From positions 45,694 to 109,693 of the forward strand of contig NZ_PGFZ01000007.1 in assembly GCF_002923755.1 (NCBI RefSeq): a stretch of DNA of 64,000 bases, read 5' to 3'. The position numbers and the translations under genes were made by a program. The DNA comes from Methylovulum psychrotolerans (GTDB lineage Bacteria > Pseudomonadota > Gammaproteobacteria > Methylococcales > Methylomonadaceae). Of this stretch, positions 46,078-54,987 are shown in pieces (the stretch's first letter is position 1; each line of letters opens with the position of its first letter). The notes beneath the pieces are model-generated. The model was not told where the DNA came from and searched no databases. It was given only the letters and a program-made list of their open reading frames with translations.

Positions 46078-47040
46078 TTGAAAGCTCATTATTCTTCAGT
46101 CTCCGTCATTGCCCCCGCCCGCTTGCACATGGGATTCTTTGATTTAAGCGGTTCGTTAGGCCGCCACTTTGGCAGTATCGGTGTGGCCTTGAATGAAATC
46201 AGTACCCGCCTTTCTGCTAGCCCCGCTGCCACCCGTTTGGTCACCGGGCCGTCTTCGAAGCGGGCGGAACTGTGCCTGACTATGCTTTGCCAAGCCTTGG
46301 GGGTATCCGACCAACTGCGTATCCGTATTGATAGCGCGATACCTGAGCATGTCGGTTTGGGTTCGGGTACGCAAATGGCTTTGGCGATAGGTATGGCCCT
46401 TAACGGCATTTATGGCTTGGGTTTGTCGGTGCGGCAGATTGCTGCCGTCACCGAGCGGGGCTTGCGTTCGGGCATTGGCATCGGTATTTTTGAGCGGGGC
46501 GGCTTGGTTGTGGATGGTGGCCGTGGTGAAAAAACCATTACCCCACCCGTTTTGGTACAGATGGATATTCCTGAGGATTGGCGGTTTGTGCTGGTGTTTG
46601 ATGAGCGTGGCCAAGGCTTGCATGGTTCGCAGGAGGTTCAGGCCTTTAGTCAGTTGCCGCCGTTTTCGGCACTGGAGGCGGCGCGTTTGTGCTATTTGCT
46701 GTTGATGCAGGGCTTACCTGCCGTGGCAGAGCAAGATTTAGGCAAATTCGGCGAGGTGATAACCGAACTGCAACGCTCGGTGGGCGAGCATTTCGCCTCG
46801 GCGCAAGGCGGTGTGTTTACTAGCCCCGAAGTGGCGCAGGTGATGGCTTGGCTGGCAGGGCAGGGGGCGGTGGCCATCGGACAAACATCGTGGGGGCCTA
46901 CGGGCTTTTGTGCCTTGCAAGGCGTGGCTTTGGCAGAAGCTCTGGCGCAACAGGCGCGGGAGCGGTTCACGCATTTTGACAAAGTGACGATAGTGGTTGC
47001 CAGTGCGAGAAATAGCGGCGGCGAAGTGGCGGTTTATTAA
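46078..47040 (+). CDS. mptG: Beta-ribofuranosylaminobenzene 5'-phosphate synthase
   Basis: A 320-residue GHMP-family enzyme that joins 4-hydroxybenzoate or p-aminobenzoate to phosphoribosyl pyrophosphate, the first committed step of methanopterin cofactor synthesis. It has the family's N-terminal VIAPARLHMGFFDLSG, the nucleotide/diphosphate loop EHVGLGSGTQMALAIGMALN, RSGIGIGIFERGGLVVDGG, and a late GQTSWGPTGFCAL. The start shown is TTG, because the conserved APARLH segment lies upstream of the first ATG (46129); the true start is uncertain and no clear ribosome site is seen. Together with mch and the ATP-grasp gene it shows that the organism makes and uses H4MPT. Confidence 0.92.
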   Translation: MKAHYSSVSVIAPARLHMGFFDLSGSLGRHFGSIGVALNEISTRLSASPAATRLVTGPSSKRAELCLTMLCQALGVSDQLRIRIDSAIPEHVGLGSGTQMALAIGMALNGIYGLGLSVRQIAAVTERGLRSGIGIGIFERGGLVVDGGRGEKTITPPVLVQMDIPEDWRFVLVFDERGQGLHGSQEVQAFSQLPPFSALEAARLCYLLLMQGLPAVAEQDLGKFGEVITELQRSVGEHFASAQGGVFTSPEVAQVMAWLAGQGAVAIGQTSWGPTGFCALQGVALAEALAQQARERFTHFDKVTIVVASARNSGGEVAVY

Positions 47041-47133
47041 GTCAGGCTAGCATATAAAGTGGGTTGACGCATTGCTTTGGACTATTTTTGCCTTATTATA
47101 GTGCAAAAGCTAATAATGGTCTGTAGGGGTGTT

Positions 47134-47190
47134 ATGCTAGAACATGTTAAGTCATTGAATGTCAGGATTATTATGGATATGGCATCATAA
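47134..47190 (+). CDS. Possible 18-residue peptide
   Basis: ATG at 47134 preceded by AGGGG about 5 bases upstream, reading MLEHVKSLNVRIIMDMAS and stopping at TAA. No family is recognised. It lies about 60 bases before a strong terminator, so it could be a leader peptide or an sRNA-encoded peptide; it may also be chance. Confidence 0.3.
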   Translation: MLEHVKSLNVRIIMDMAS

Positions 47191-47249
47191 GTGCAGGTAC
47201 TAAGGTAAGTCAAGATACCGTCACGTTCGCCTGTGTTTGGTGCCATCCT

Positions 47250-47283
47250 GGCGTTCTATTTTCTCGGATAGAACGCCTTTTTT
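47250..47283 (+). terminator. Rho-independent terminator
   Basis: GGCGTTCTAT, an 8-base loop, ATAGAACGCC, then six T. It lies 210 bases after the mptG stop, far enough that it may end a separate small RNA rather than mptG itself. Confidence 0.85.
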
Positions 47284-47395
47284 ATTGCCCGCCGTTTGCT
47301 TGCTGGGCATTGTATAGCAGCCGGTGGTTTTACCTTTATTGTCAGTAAGGGGTAAAATCGTCGGTTTGGTCTGCTATCTTTGTTCAGGAATGTCT

Positions 47396-47833
47396 ATGTA
47401 TAAGCCCGTTACACCACTGTTAGCCGCCGATATTATTATCGAGCTGATTGATTTGCCCCATCGCCCCTTTGTATTGATTGAACGCGCTAACCCGCCGTAC
47501 GGCTGGGCATTGCCGGGCGGTTTTGTTGATGTCGGCGAAACGGTCGAGCAGGCGGCGTTGCGTGAGGCGCAGGAAGAAGTGGGGCTGGAGGTGACGCTGA
47601 AACTGTTGCTGGGTTTATATTCCGACCCCAAGCGCGACATTCGTAACCATACGGTGACGGCGGTGTATGTCGGCGAAGCGCGGGGAATGCCAAAAGCGGC
47701 GGACGATGCGAAAAATTGCGCTATTTTTACGTTTGATAATTTGACCACTGAACTGGCCTTTGACCACGCGCTGGTGTTGGCGGATTATCAGTATTATCTG
47801 ACCGCAGGGCAAGTTACGCCAATCCGGGTTTAA
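47396..47833 (+). CDS. Nudix hydrolase
   Basis: A 145-residue pyrophosphohydrolase. The Nudix box is complete: GGFVDVGETVEQAALREAQ followed directly by EEVGLEV, with all four conserved glutamates. The preceding PPYGWALPGG and following LGLYSDPKRDIRNHTVTAVY fit the ADP-ribose pyrophosphatase-like or general 'house-cleaning' group. I chose ATG 47396 because AGGA at 47386-47389 gives 6-base spacing; an upstream frame begins in the terminator region. The specific nucleotide substrate is unknown. Confidence 0.88.
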   Translation: MYKPVTPLLAADIIIELIDLPHRPFVLIERANPPYGWALPGGFVDVGETVEQAALREAQEEVGLEVTLKLLLGLYSDPKRDIRNHTVTAVYVGEARGMPKAADDAKNCAIFTFDNLTTELAFDHALVLADYQYYLTAGQVTPIRV

Positions 47834-47883
47834 GGGGCCGTCCGCAGGGTGCTTGATAGGGAGTCCGGCGTTTGGCGGACTGC

Positions 47884-47959
47884 ATGTTGGTACACTCGGT
47901 TAAGCCATCGTGCAATGGCTAAAGACCATTGCACTCCGCTCTGTGTTGCCCAATAAGTG
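47884..47959 (+). repeat. Copy 1 of a 76-bp structured dispersed repeat
   Basis: Begins ATGTTGGTACAC and ends GCCCAATAAGTG. Its centre is the hairpin GTGCAATGG-CTAAAGA-CCATTGCAC. A same-length, same-strand copy lies at 61942-62017. It sits between the convergent Nudix and SDR genes; CCGTCCGC (47838) and GCGGACGG (47972) form a wider inverted pair around this copy. Confidence 0.85.
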
Positions 47960-47984
47960 ACGGCCCATCGCGGACGGTTTACGC

Positions 47985-48770
47985 TTACCGTAAAAACCGC
48001 CCGCCGCTGATGTCAATTAACGCGCCGTTGATATGCGAGGCCATGTTGCTGCTCAAAAACAGCACCGAACTGGCGACTTCTTCGGCGTAGGTGTTGCGGC
48101 CTAAGGGCGTTTGTTTGCGGTAGTTTTCCATCATTTCCGGGGTCGAGTGGATTTCATGGTGTTGGGTCTCCACTGTGCCGGGCATGACCGAATTGGTACG
48201 GATCTGCGGGGCCAGTTCTTTGGCTAAGGTGTGGGTAAACACCATCAACCCGCCTTTCGCGGCGGCATACGCCCCGCCGCCGTTAGCCCCGCCGGTTTGT
48301 ACCGACAAGGAGAGGATATTCACTATACTGCCGTTACCCGTAGCGCGTAAATGCGGGATGGCGCGTTTAGTGACCAAAAAAGCGCTGGTCAGGTTGATGT
48401 CCAGCGATTTTTGCCAGTTTTCTAACAGGCAGTCCTCAATCTTGGCGCGTTTTACCAGACCGCCACTGTTATTGACGACAATGTCTAAGCGTCCGGCCTC
48501 GGCGACCAGCTTGTCAATGGCGGCGTTGGCTTCGGCTTCTTGGGTCAGGTCGGCGGGCAATAAAATGCTTTTGATGTGTTGGGTGGCCAATTCTTCTTGC
48601 AAACTGAGGGCGGCGGCGGCACTGCTATAATAATGCAGGCCGATAATCGCCCCGGCTTTGCCTAGGGCCAAGGCGGTGGCGCGGCCTATGCCGACCGCCG
48701 CGCCGCTGATAAAGGCGGCTTTGCCGCTCAGGTCAAGATGTTGTTCGGGTGCTGTTTGTGCAGAGGTCAT
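47985..48770 (-). CDS. SDR-family oxidoreductase
   Basis: A 261-residue short-chain dehydrogenase/reductase. The cofactor motif is AAFISGAAVGIGRATALALG (TGxxxGxG type), then LDIVVNNSGGLV (NNAG-like), a catalytic serine in VNILSLSVQTGG, and Y-x-x-x-K in GAYAAAKGGLMVFTHTLAKE. The C-terminus NGALIDISGGRFLR is usual for the family. The substrate is not indicated. It is the last gene of a minus-strand group with a VOC protein (5 bases upstream) and a peroxiredoxin. Confidence 0.88.
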   Translation of the reverse strand: MTSAQTAPEQHLDLSGKAAFISGAAVGIGRATALALGKAGAIIGLHYYSSAAAALSLQEELATQHIKSILLPADLTQEAEANAAIDKLVAEAGRLDIVVNNSGGLVKRAKIEDCLLENWQKSLDINLTSAFLVTKRAIPHLRATGNGSIVNILSLSVQTGGANGGGAYAAAKGGLMVFTHTLAKELAPQIRTNSVMPGTVETQHHEIHSTPEMMENYRKQTPLGRNTYAEEVASSVLFLSSNMASHINGALIDISGGRFLR

Positions 48771-48775
48771 GGCTG

Positions 48776-49180
48776 CTATGCTCCTGGGGCGGATAAGTCC
48801 AGTTGCTCCCCCGCAAAGTTGAGTTCAATGCGGATGCCGACAGGGTCGTACAGGAACAACTGGGTCATTGCGGGCGCAGGACGGTAATCCACATCATAGC
48901 GTATCTGATGGCTGTTTAAGTGCTGCACCCAAGCGGCGACACCGCTACAGCTTAGGGCGACATGGTTAAAGTGGCCGTTACTGCCCCGGTAAGGGGGTTG
49001 TTCAACCACCGACAGGTGGATAATGGCGGTGTCGTGGCAATACAGCCACGCGCCATTGCGTTTGGAAACCGCCCGTAAACCTTGCTTTAAGCCGATGATC
49101 TGCTCATAAAACGTCACTACGTCCGGAAACTGCCCGGCCGAAACGACAATATTGATGTGGTTGATACCTGATACGTCCAT
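48776..49180 (-). CDS. VOC-family (glyoxalase-like) protein
   Basis: A 134-residue single-unit vicinal-oxygen-chelate protein: INHINIVVSAGQFPDVVTFYE at the start, HFNHVALSCSGVAAWVQHL in the middle, and YDPVGIRIELNFAG at the end, giving the two beta-alpha-beta-beta-beta modules and likely metal ligands (His, His, Glu). These proteins include glyoxalases, dioxygenases and resistance proteins. It lies between the peroxiredoxin (29 bases) and the SDR gene (5 bases), implying a shared role, perhaps detoxification of a reactive carbonyl or aromatic. Confidence 0.83.
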   Translation of the reverse strand: MDVSGINHINIVVSAGQFPDVVTFYEQIIGLKQGLRAVSKRNGAWLYCHDTAIIHLSVVEQPPYRGSNGHFNHVALSCSGVAAWVQHLNSHQIRYDVDYRPAPAMTQLFLYDPVGIRIELNFAGEQLDLSAPGA

Positions 49181-49209
49181 GCGTAAACCTTAATAGTGGT
49201 GGATAGTGG

Positions 49210-49752
49210 TTATTGCGCCTCGGCGGTTGTTTCGTCCGCCGCTGCTTCTGTTACTTCTTCTGCTGCTGTTTCTACTGCTGCGCTTTTGCCCAAATTTTTG
49301 ATTTTTTCTAAGATTTCTTGGGCGTGGCCTTCGGGGGTGACACCGTAGATCACTTCGGCTAAGACACCGTGTTTATCAACAATGAACGTCGAGCGGAAAA
49401 TCGCCATGCTTTTAACGCCTTCTTTTTCACGCTCACGCCAAACCCCGTAGTTCTCACACATTTCGCCGCGCGTGTCCGCCAGCAATTCGACTTTCAGGGC
49501 GTATTTTTTGATAAATTCGCTATGGCTTTCGCATGAGTCTTTGCTGATCCCGATAATGACGGTATCCAGTTGGGCAAATTCGTCTGCCAATTGGGTAAAT
49601 TGGTTGGCCTCTATGGTGCAGCCGGGGGTGTCGTCTTTAGGATAAAAATATAAGACGAGGTTCTTTTCTCCGGCGTAATCGGTTAAACTGACTAATTGGT
49701 TGTTTTGGTTCAAGGCTCTGAACATCGGTGCATATTGTTGTTTTTCTAGCAT
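49210..49752 (-). CDS. bcp: Bcp-type peroxiredoxin with acidic C-terminal tail
   Basis: A 180-residue thiol peroxidase. The peroxidatic cysteine is in LYFYPKDDTPGCTIEANQF (Bcp/PrxQ signature), with ISKDSCESHSEFIKKY providing the possible resolving cysteine. The last 30 residues (AAVETAAEEVTEAAADETTA) are an acidic, alanine-rich extension not usual in the family. The ATG at 49752 has GAGGGG about 7 bases upstream; the longer frame to 49806 lacks this. First gene of the peroxiredoxin-VOC-SDR group. It reduces hydrogen peroxide and organic hydroperoxides. Confidence 0.88.
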   Translation of the reverse strand: MLEKQQYAPMFRALNQNNQLVSLTDYAGEKNLVLYFYPKDDTPGCTIEANQFTQLADEFAQLDTVIIGISKDSCESHSEFIKKYALKVELLADTRGEMCENYGVWREREKEGVKSMAIFRSTFIVDKHGVLAEVIYGVTPEGHAQEILEKIKNLGKSAAVETAAEEVTEAAADETTAEAQ

Positions 49753-49980
49753 AAAAAACCCCTCATTTGGACAGTTGAGCATTATTGGACAGTGACGGTA
49801 ACGCACTTGGTGTGTTCCGTGTGTGGCATGATAGATAGCTGGCAGGTGAATGTCCAGCGATTAAACCCCGAAAACAAATTAAAGATTTATGATTTTAAAA
49901 TCATGTGCTTAATGGTCTGCTTTGTGTTTTTAAAACCTCATGGCGATAGCTTTAACCCTAAGGATTAGCGATTTCTGAAA

Positions 49981-52900
49981 ATGAATAAAAAATTACTTGC
50001 TGCGTTTAATGCGCTGACTCCTGCCGAACAAGACATTATGATGGCCTTAGCGGTAGTTTATGCACCGATTAGCCAGACGAATTTGCAAAGTTTGTTGACC
50101 AAAGCAGGTGGTTTCGAGGTAAAAACCGTCCGTTTAGTAGATAAGGTTCTTAAGGAAAAGTTGCATAAAAGTAAATTCATTATTGCCACTAATGATGGCT
50201 GGGCCTGCCATCCCAGTTATAGCGAAGGTCTGATGCGTTTGGCTGTCGAGCAGCCTTGGTTTAAAAAATTGGCGACTTTGCTGATCGCCGATAGCGGTTA
50301 TTATCCCTCGCACCGGGTGATTGCCAGCCATATCGTCAAGCAATTGCGGCTGTTCTTGTATCAAGGCAGCGTGTCGGCATTTATGGCCAATATTGACCGT
50401 TTATATGCCAATTATCCGCAATATTTTGCCGAACATATTAACTGCGTCTTTTTCAACGATTTTGATGCCGATTGGTTCACCAGCTTACCTGTGCAAATGC
50501 AATATGGGGCATTGAAATATCTGGTGGCAAACAATTACACGGAATTTACCGCCGATAAAAAACCTTATTTGTTGCTGGAGCAGTTGTTTGGCAATACCAA
50601 ACCCGGTTATCCAGAAATTGCCCATACGGTTATTGAGCAACGGCTGTTACGCGGCAATTTTCAGGATGCGCAGCTGTGGTTGGAGGGCGATGCGACCAGT
50701 GAGGGTTTAAAAATATTAGCGACCGCCCGGTTTTTCCAAAACCGTAATGATGAGGCGATCAGCTTATTTAATGCGGCGTTACGGCAACTAAAAAAAGAGA
50801 CCAATAAGCGTAATATCACCATTACTGGCTTGTATGGCTGTTTCTTTGCTTTGGCGTTGCTGCGCTCGCAAACCGGGGACAATGTGGCTTACCTTAAAAA
50901 ACAGCATTTGCCGATGCTGGCGAAAGCGGGCTATGACCCGTTTTATCTCGCCCATAGCCTGTTAGACCAAGCCATTGATGTGTATCAGGCCAAAGCACCT
51001 ATTGAGTCTTGTCATCAATTGCTGAAACACACCACGTTCCCTTACGAGCGTTTGTTTCAGGCTTTGATCTTATATTGGCTGGTCGATAGCGACAGCATTG
51101 CCAATAATGCCCCGATGGTGGCGATTATGGCGGGCTTGGCGAAACTGTGCCAGCAAGCGCAAAATGCCGGTTTTGTTTGGTATGCGGCGGTCAGTTCTTT
51201 ACTGTTACAGCGTGTGCAGTATAAGGATGCCGATTGCCGACAAATCGCCGCGTTTTATGCCGGATCGCCGTTTGCTGAGATTATCGACTTGTTGCCGAAA
51301 GTCTCGTTATGGGAGCGGGCTTTAACGGCGTTAACCCAGCTCAGCGGCCAGCCAGCCGCTAGCGCACAGACTAGCCAAGAATTGCGCATGGTGTGGAGTT
51401 TGAGCTTGGAGGGCAATGAGGTATTTCTGGTGCCGAAAGAGCAGCGCTTGAGCAAAAATGGCCAATGGAGTAAAGGCCGTCCGGTCGCGTTGAAAAAACT
51501 TTACCATGATTTGGCCGATTATGAGTATTTGAGCGAGCAAGACCGGAAGATTTGCACGAAAATCGTCATTGATAAAGAAAGCGATTATTACGGCTATTAT
51601 GCCAAAGACGTGTATGAATTGTCGGTGGATGGCCTGCTGGCCGCGGCCGGACACCCCAATGTTTATTGGGCGGGTCAAGAGCAAACGGGCAAGCCGGTCG
51701 ACATCAGCATTACCGAGCCGCAATTATTGGTCAAGGAGGAGGGGGATAATTTGCGTATTTCGTTGCTCCCAGAAATCAGCGGCCAACGCATTATCGCCCA
51801 AAAAACCGCCAATCATGGCCTGATTATTTATGTCATTAACAACCAGCATCTGCAAGTTGCTGAGATTCTAGGCAAAAATGGCTTGGTCGTACCCGCTTCC
51901 GCCCGCCAGCAAGTCATTGATTCCATTGCTTCAATCGCCTCTATGCTGACGGTGCAGTCGGATATTGGCGGCACTTCCAGCCATGCCATTGATGTCGCCG
52001 CCGATAGCCGCCTGCATATCCATTTGCAGCCGGTTGGGCAGGGTATCCAAATCGATGTGTTTATCCAGCCGTTTCTTAGCGGCGGCCCTTTGTACAAGCC
52101 CGCCAGTGGCGGTACGACAGTATTAGCGGATATTGACGGCCAGCAATACCAAACCACCCGCGATTTTAAGGACGAAAATGCCCATGTCGCTAAGCTGTTC
52201 GCCGATTGTCCCCGCTTGTTTAAGGACAAGGAACTGAAATGGCTGTTGGATGATCCTGAAATGGCGCTGGAGGTATTGCTGGATTTGCAGGCACTGAGTG
52301 AAGATTTTGCGGTGCTGGAATGGCCGAAAGGCAAAAAAATCCGCCTCAGCCGTGAGGCAGGCCTGTCACAGGCGCAGTTCTCGATCCGTAAAGAACAAAA
52401 CTGGTTTAGCGTTGACGGGGATTTGGTTGTTGATAACGACCAGGTCTTTAATATGCAGCGGCTGATGCACTTGTTAAGTGGCTCTAACAGCCGCTTTTTG
52501 AAATTGGAAGACGGGCAGATTATTGCCCTGACCCGTGAATTGCGCCAGCGTCTGGATGATCTGACGGGCTTAGGTGAGGTGCAGGACGATAAAATCCGCT
52601 TCCATGCCTTAGCGGCTCCGGCCTTGGACGGCATTACCGAAGGTATGGCGATTACGGCCAGTAAGCCTTGGAAAGACCAGTTAAAGCATTTGAATGCGAT
52701 TAGCGACTTAAACCCGCAAGTGCCGTCCACTTTGCAAGGCGAGTTGCGTGATTACCAGCGCGAAGGCTTCCAATGGATGTCGCGTCTGGCACATTGGGGG
52801 GCTGGGGCGTGTTTGGCCGATGATATGGGCTTAGGCAAAACTGTCCAAGCCTTGGCCTTGATTTTATCACGCGCCCCAGAAGGGCCGACTTTAATCTTGG

Positions 52901-54117
52901 CCCCGACCTCCGTGTGCATCAATTGGCTGGAAGAAGCCCAACGCTTTGCGCCGACGCTGAACGTCCAACATTTTGGTCATGGTGACCGCCAAGCCATGTT
53001 AGATAATGCGGCCGAGTTTGATTTGATCGTCTGTAGCTACGGTTTGTTGCAAACCGAAGCTGAGCGTTTAGGGCAAGTCCGCTGGCAAACGTTGGTGGCG
53101 GACGAAGCACAGGCGATTAAGAACGCCCTGACCAAACGCTCCAAAGCGGCGATGTCCTTGCAAGCCGAGTTTAAGTTGATCACCACGGGTACGCCGATAG
53201 AAAACCATCTGGGCGAACTATGGAATTTGTTCAATTTCATCAATCCCGGCCTGTTAGGCTCGCTGAGCCGCTTTAACGAACGCTACGCCCATGCCATCGA
53301 AAATCAGCAAGACCATGCGGTACAGCAACGCCTGAAAAAACTGTTGCGGCCCTTTATTTTGCGGCGGCTGAAAAATGATGTTTTGACCGAATTGCCGCCG
53401 CGTACCGAAGTTACCCTGCATATTGAGCTGAGTGCCGAAGAGCGGGCTATGTACGAAGCCTTGCGCCGTAATGCGATGGATGCCATTGCTTCCGCGAAAG
53501 AGCAGCCGGGCAACCAGCAGTTAAAGGTGTTGGCGGAAATTATGAAGTTGCGCCGTGCTTGTTGTAACCCGCGCTTGGTGATGGAAGATTCTCATATCGG
53601 CAGTTCCAAGCTGCAAGCGTTTGAGGAGTTGGTGGATGAGTTGCTGGATAACCGCCATAAGGCTTTGGTGTTTAGCCAATTTGTCGGACATTTGGATCTG
53701 ATCCGCGAGTTACTGGATAAGAAGGGCATTACTTATCATTATCTGGACGGCTCGACCCCCGTACCGCAACGCAAAAAAGCCATGAATGCTTTCCAAGCGG
53801 GCGATGGCGATTTGTTTTTAATCAGCCTGAAAGCAGGCGGGACAGGTTTAAACCTGACCGCCGCCGATTATGTTATCCACATGGATCCGTGGTGGAATCC
53901 GGCGGTCGAAGACCAAGCTTCGGACCGCGCCCACCGCATGGGGCAAAAACGCCCCGTGACCATTTACCGCCTAGTCGCTAAAGATACCATTGAAGATAAG
54001 ATTGTCGATTTGCACAAGCATAAACGCGATTTGGCGAACAGCTTGCTGGAAGGGGGCGAGGTGAGCGGTAAGATGTCGGTTGAGGATATGATGGCGTTGA
54101 TTAGCGATATTGATTAA
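49981..54117 (+). CDS. Large SNF2-family helicase-like protein
   Basis: A 1378-residue protein. The C-terminal 460 residues are a SNF2 motor: LRDYQREGFQWMSRL (about 920), Walker A ADDMGLGKTVQALALIL (about 945), DEAQAIKN Walker B (about 1040), TGTPIENHLGELW, GGTGLNLTAADYVIHMDPWW, and motif VI QASDRAHRMGQKRPV (about 1312). The first 900 residues contain helical-repeat-like sections (AAFNALTPAEQDIMMALAVV; LPKVSLWERALTALTQL) and strand-rich sections, without a domain I can name. SNF2 motors remodel protein-DNA complexes; bacterial ones include RapA and several defence proteins. No partner gene of a known defence system adjoins it. It stands alone with a 174-base upstream region. Confidence 0.88.
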   Translation: MNKKLLAAFNALTPAEQDIMMALAVVYAPISQTNLQSLLTKAGGFEVKTVRLVDKVLKEKLHKSKFIIATNDGWACHPSYSEGLMRLAVEQPWFKKLATLLIADSGYYPSHRVIASHIVKQLRLFLYQGSVSAFMANIDRLYANYPQYFAEHINCVFFNDFDADWFTSLPVQMQYGALKYLVANNYTEFTADKKPYLLLEQLFGNTKPGYPEIAHTVIEQRLLRGNFQDAQLWLEGDATSEGLKILATARFFQNRNDEAISLFNAALRQLKKETNKRNITITGLYGCFFALALLRSQTGDNVAYLKKQHLPMLAKAGYDPFYLAHSLLDQAIDVYQAKAPIESCHQLLKHTTFPYERLFQALILYWLVDSDSIANNAPMVAIMAGLAKLCQQAQNAGFVWYAAVSSLLLQRVQYKDADCRQIAAFYAGSPFAEIIDLLPKVSLWERALTALTQLSGQPAASAQTSQELRMVWSLSLEGNEVFLVPKEQRLSKNGQWSKGRPVALKKLYHDLADYEYLSEQDRKICTKIVIDKESDYYGYYAKDVYELSVDGLLAAAGHPNVYWAGQEQTGKPVDISITEPQLLVKEEGDNLRISLLPEISGQRIIAQKTANHGLIIYVINNQHLQVAEILGKNGLVVPASARQQVIDSIASIASMLTVQSDIGGTSSHAIDVAADSRLHIHLQPVGQGIQIDVFIQPFLSGGPLYKPASGGTTVLADIDGQQYQTTRDFKDENAHVAKLFADCPRLFKDKELKWLLDDPEMALEVLLDLQALSEDFAVLEWPKGKKIRLSREAGLSQAQFSIRKEQNWFSVDGDLVVDNDQVFNMQRLMHLLSGSNSRFLKLEDGQIIALTRELRQRLDDLTGLGEVQDDKIRFHALAAPALDGITEGMAITASKPWKDQLKHLNAISDLNPQVPSTLQGELRDYQREGFQWMSRLAHWGAGACLADDMGLGKTVQALALILSRAPEGPTLILAPTSVCINWLEEAQRFAPTLNVQHFGHGDRQAMLDNAAEFDLIVCSYGLLQTEAERLGQVRWQTLVADEAQAIKNALTKRSKAAMSLQAEFKLITTGTPIENHLGELWNLFNFINPGLLGSLSRFNERYAHAIENQQDHAVQQRLKKLLRPFILRRLKNDVLTELPPRTEVTLHIELSAEERAMYEALRRNAMDAIASAKEQPGNQQLKVLAEIMKLRRACCNPRLVMEDSHIGSSKLQAFEELVDELLDNRHKALVFSQFVGHLDLIRELLDKKGITYHYLDGSTPVPQRKKAMNAFQAGDGDLFLISLKAGGTGLNLTAADYVIHMDPWWNPAVEDQASDRAHRMGQKRPVTIYRLVAKDTIEDKIVDLHKHKRDLANSLLEGGEVSGKMSVEDMMALISDID

Positions 54118-54258
54118 CTACGCGCTAAGCGAACGATGTTTACAATAAATCCGGTGCGTAACGGCCTTGGCTTTAAGGGTTATCCGCTGGCAACGCATTT
54201 TTGCTATCATTTAGAATAAATTTATAGACTAGCCACTTTACCTGACCGGAGCCAACCC

Positions 54259-54915
54259 ATGAATGACCTATACGGCGATCAACACCTTTCCCTGCAAGAC
54301 CAATTTGCGACCCGTGGGCTGGCGGAGCGGGTGGGGCAAATCATTGTCCAACCGGAGTTGGATGATATGCACAAGGGCTTTATCGAGACCCGTGACATGC
54401 TGTTTTTGACGACGGTTGACCATCGCGGTTATCCCACTTGCTCGTATAAAGGCGGTGTGCCGGGCTTTGTTAAGGTGTTAGACAGCAAAACTTTGGCTTT
54501 TCCCAGTTACAATGGCAATGGCATGTTTTTGTCGATGGGCAATATTAGCGTCAATGCTAAGGTCGGTTTGCTGTTTATTGATTTTACAACCCCGCACCGC
54601 ATCCGTGTGCATGGTGTCGCCAGCATTGACCGCGATGATCCCTTATTGGCCGAGTTCCACGAAGCGGAATTGGTAGTGCGCGTGACCGTCACCGAGGTGT
54701 TTGTCAATTGTCCGCGCTATATCCATCAATACCAGCGCGTGGCGACCTCCAAATATGCCCCGCAGCCGGAATGCCCCACTCCGTCGCCGCAATGGAAGCG
54801 CATTGATGCCATTCAAGATGTCCTGCCCGAAGCTGACTTGCATCAGGTTGCGGGGTGTGGCGGCACTATTACGCCGGAAGAATATGGTATGTTGGTGATG
54901 AAGGGTGAAGGTTAG
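54259..54915 (+). CDS. Pyridoxamine 5'-phosphate oxidase-fold protein
   Basis: A 218-residue protein with a split-barrel flavin-binding fold: GFIETRDMLFLTTVDHRGYPTC (given as the parts GFIETRDMLFLTTVD and HRGYPTC), then KGGVPGFVKVLDSKTLAFP, NGMFLSMGNISVNAKVGLLF and FTTPHRIRVHGVASI. These match the general PPOX group rather than PdxH itself, since the PdxH active-site region is not seen. It may bind FMN or F420-type cofactors; the substrate is unknown. It precedes the ABC transporter by 72 bases. Confidence 0.83.
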   Translation: MNDLYGDQHLSLQDQFATRGLAERVGQIIVQPELDDMHKGFIETRDMLFLTTVDHRGYPTCSYKGGVPGFVKVLDSKTLAFPSYNGNGMFLSMGNISVNAKVGLLFIDFTTPHRIRVHGVASIDRDDPLLAEFHEAELVVRVTVTEVFVNCPRYIHQYQRVATSKYAPQPECPTPSPQWKRIDAIQDVLPEADLHQVAGCGGTITPEEYGMLVMKGEG

Positions 54916-54987
54916 GCGGAAATAGTAAACATTCTCACACGCGTGCTGGCAGACACGTTAAAATAGCGGCTTTTAAACTTCTGCAAA

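Larger units (their letters stand above)
47041..47395. other. 355-base intergenic region with possible small transcript
   Basis: Contains an 18-codon frame with a good ribosome site (47134-47190) and a strong Rho-independent terminator (47250-47283). No larger frame is plausible. TTGACG occurs at 47064 and TATTAT at 47094, but their spacing (24 bases) is too wide for a normal promoter. Confidence 0.5.

Noticed and set aside
47079..47093. Sigma-54 promoter before the 18-codon ORF
   Set aside because: The GG and GC are 9 bases apart rather than 10, and the flanking bases match poorly.
51828..52730. 300-codon minus-strand frame inside the SNF2 gene
   Set aside because: The serine/arginine-rich composition is typical of an antisense shadow; the plus-strand gene is clear throughout.
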